Assembly (NCBI RefSeq): GCF_004402495.1
Contig: NZ_SOFH01000023.1
Coordinates: forward strand, 310,001-374,000
Source of the DNA: Cryobacterium sp. HLT2-28
Lineage (GTDB): Bacteria; Actinomycetota; Actinomycetes; Actinomycetales; Microbacteriaceae
Direction: 5' to 3'
DNA length: 64,000 bases
The position numbers and the translations under genes are program-made. The notes beneath the pieces are model-generated. The model did no database searches. It had not been told where the DNA came from and saw nothing but the letters and a program-made list of their open reading frames with translations. This document shows, one piece after another, positions 63,167-64,000 of this stretch; position 1 is the stretch's first letter, and each line of letters opens with the position of its first letter.

Positions 63167-64000
63167 AGGACGCGGCTGACGGCCTGGGTGCCCGCGGCGA
63201 CCCGCCACGAGGTGGACAAAGTACTGGTCGCCGCGCGGTTGGTGCGCTCGGAGAGCACGTACCAGTCCATCCGCAGGGCACCCGGTGTGACCTCGAGCAC
63301 GGAGAATCCGTGCGAGTCGAAGTCCAGGTACTTCACGTGCGGATTCGCGCCCTTGAAGGCCTCCTCGACGGCGACGGATGACGTCCGTGGCGGCGTCCCC
63401 AGGATGTCGTCCAGATTGTCGCTGGTCACCGACGTGCAGACCAGTTCGGCGGCCACGGACGCGCCGTTCGACGGGTAGGTCAGCGGATCCGCCGGCACAT
63501 CGCAGGCCCAGCCGGAGTGGATGTCCCCGGTGAGGAAGACGGCGTCCGTGATGGCGTTATCGCGGAGGTGGCTTATCACCCGGCTGCGGTCGGCCGTGTA
63601 CCCGTCCCACTGGTCCACGTTGTAGGGGACGCCGTCGATCGTGGTGGTGCCCAGGAGCTGTTCGACCGCGCCGACTTCCTGCGCGCTGAGCGTGGAGGGG
63701 AAGCGCACCGGGGAGATCATGACGGGATTGCCTATGAGCTTCCACTGGGTGGCCGGCGAGGAGAAGCCGCCGAGCAGCCAGTCCATCTGCGCGTCACCGG
63801 TGAGGGTCCGGGCCGGGCTGCCGATCGCGGGGTCGACGACGCTGGACGCCTGCCGGCTTCGGTACGTGCGCAGGTCCAGCATGGAGATGCTGGCCAGGGT
63901 ACCGAACTCGAAACGCCGGTAGATGTGCCCGCCAGGCTCGAAGCGCACCGGCATCCACTCGGCGTACGCCTGCTTGGATGCGTCGCGTCGGGTCGCCCAG
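63163..64000 (-). CDS. Alkaline phosphatase D (PhoD-like), 5' end outside window
   Basis: At least 279 residues of the C-terminal part. The open frame continues to base 64000 as RRDASKQAYAEWMPVR. The PhoD family segments are YAEWMPVRF, ASISMLDLRTYRS, QMDWLLGGF, WKLIGNPVM, and VFLTGDIHSGWACDV with metal-binding Asp and His. Ca2+/Fe3+-dependent phosphodiesterase/monoesterase, normally Tat-secreted; the signal lies outside the window. Coupled to the following phosphatase gene by a 4-base overlap, forming a phosphate-acquisition pair. Confidence 0.92.
   Translation of the reverse strand, partial: WATRRDASKQAYAEWMPVRFEPGGHIYRRFEFGTLASISMLDLRTYRSRQASSVVDPAIGSPARTLTGDAQMDWLLGGFSSPATQWKLIGNPVMISPVRFPSTLSAQEVGAVEQLLGTTTIDGVPYNVDQWDGYTADRSRVISHLRDNAITDAVFLTGDIHSGWACDVPADPLTYPSNGASVAAELVCTSVTSDNLDDILGTPPRTSSVAVEEAFKGANPHVKYLDFDSHGFSVLEVTPGALRMDWYVLSERTNRAATSTLSTSWRVAAGTQAVSRVL

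Overview
The window is 64 kb of high-GC chromosomal DNA from an actinobacterium, most likely a member of the Microbacteriaceae. This rests on the GC-rich third codon positions, the leuC-leuD-murA-plsC order at the left end, the gltX / FAH / ilvE / leuB / serA neighbourhood on the right, and the DUF6230/DUF6114, DUF6458 and PucR-type genes. No complete mobile element, CRISPR array or rRNA is present.

Layout. (1) 1-3.9 kb, minus strand: housekeeping operon leuC-leuD-murA-plsC (leucine biosynthesis, peptidoglycan precursor, phospholipid acylation). (2) 4.1-19.2 kb, minus strand: a nine-gene unit encoding a PP2C phosphatase, an FHA protein, a Ser/Thr kinase with an extracellular tail, a second FHA protein, a giant N-terminally anchored Ig-like/Fn3 repeat protein, a MoxR AAA+ ATPase, a DUF58 protein, a TgpA-like membrane protein with a transglutaminase-like domain lacking the catalytic Cys and His, and a third FHA protein. 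Four of the nine genes carry lesions: in-frame TAG codons in the first FHA gene and the giant gene, and one-base frameshifts in DUF58 and TgpA. The joined frames keep the stop/start overlaps with their neighbours. (3) 19.3-29.4 kb: terC under a yybP-ykoY (Mn2+) riboswitch, tRNA-Glu, lipid kinase, MBL-fold protein, MacB-like ABC pair with TetR regulator, alanine dehydrogenase divergent from a PucR regulator, and an amino-acid permease. The palindrome TCGACA-N2-TGTCGA occurs upstream of both ald/pucR and the permease. (4) 29.8-37.3 kb: a DUF6230/DUF6114 envelope pair, then an island of small membrane proteins, GNAT acetyltransferases, a VOC protein and small acidic proteins. (5) 37.4-42.3 kb: a two-component system, a small secreted protein and an ABC-2 exporter in one operon. 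The same 11-bp-spaced direct repeat lies before this operon and before a 97-aa secreted acidic protein, suggesting a two-promoter regulon. (6) 42.3-44.5 kb: a scar with membrane-protein remnants and a broken integrase plus excisionase-like gene beside tRNA-Gln. (7) 44.5-57.9 kb: gltX, a block of detoxification-type genes and a frameshifted LysR gene placed between gltX and FAH, then FAH-ilvE-leuB, an MFS/TetR pair and serA. (8) 58-64 kb: membrane proteins, a zinc alcohol dehydrogenase, an alpha/beta hydrolase, two phosphatases, and two copies of a 70-bp palindromic intergenic element.

Together, the flanks supply branched-chain amino acid and serine synthesis, while the centre is rich in envelope and signalling functions. 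The most unusual locus is the phospho-regulated MoxR/DUF58/TgpA/giant-surface-protein operon. It is either decaying in this strain or carries clustered sequence errors. No function was confirmed experimentally; all assignments come from reading motifs and context.
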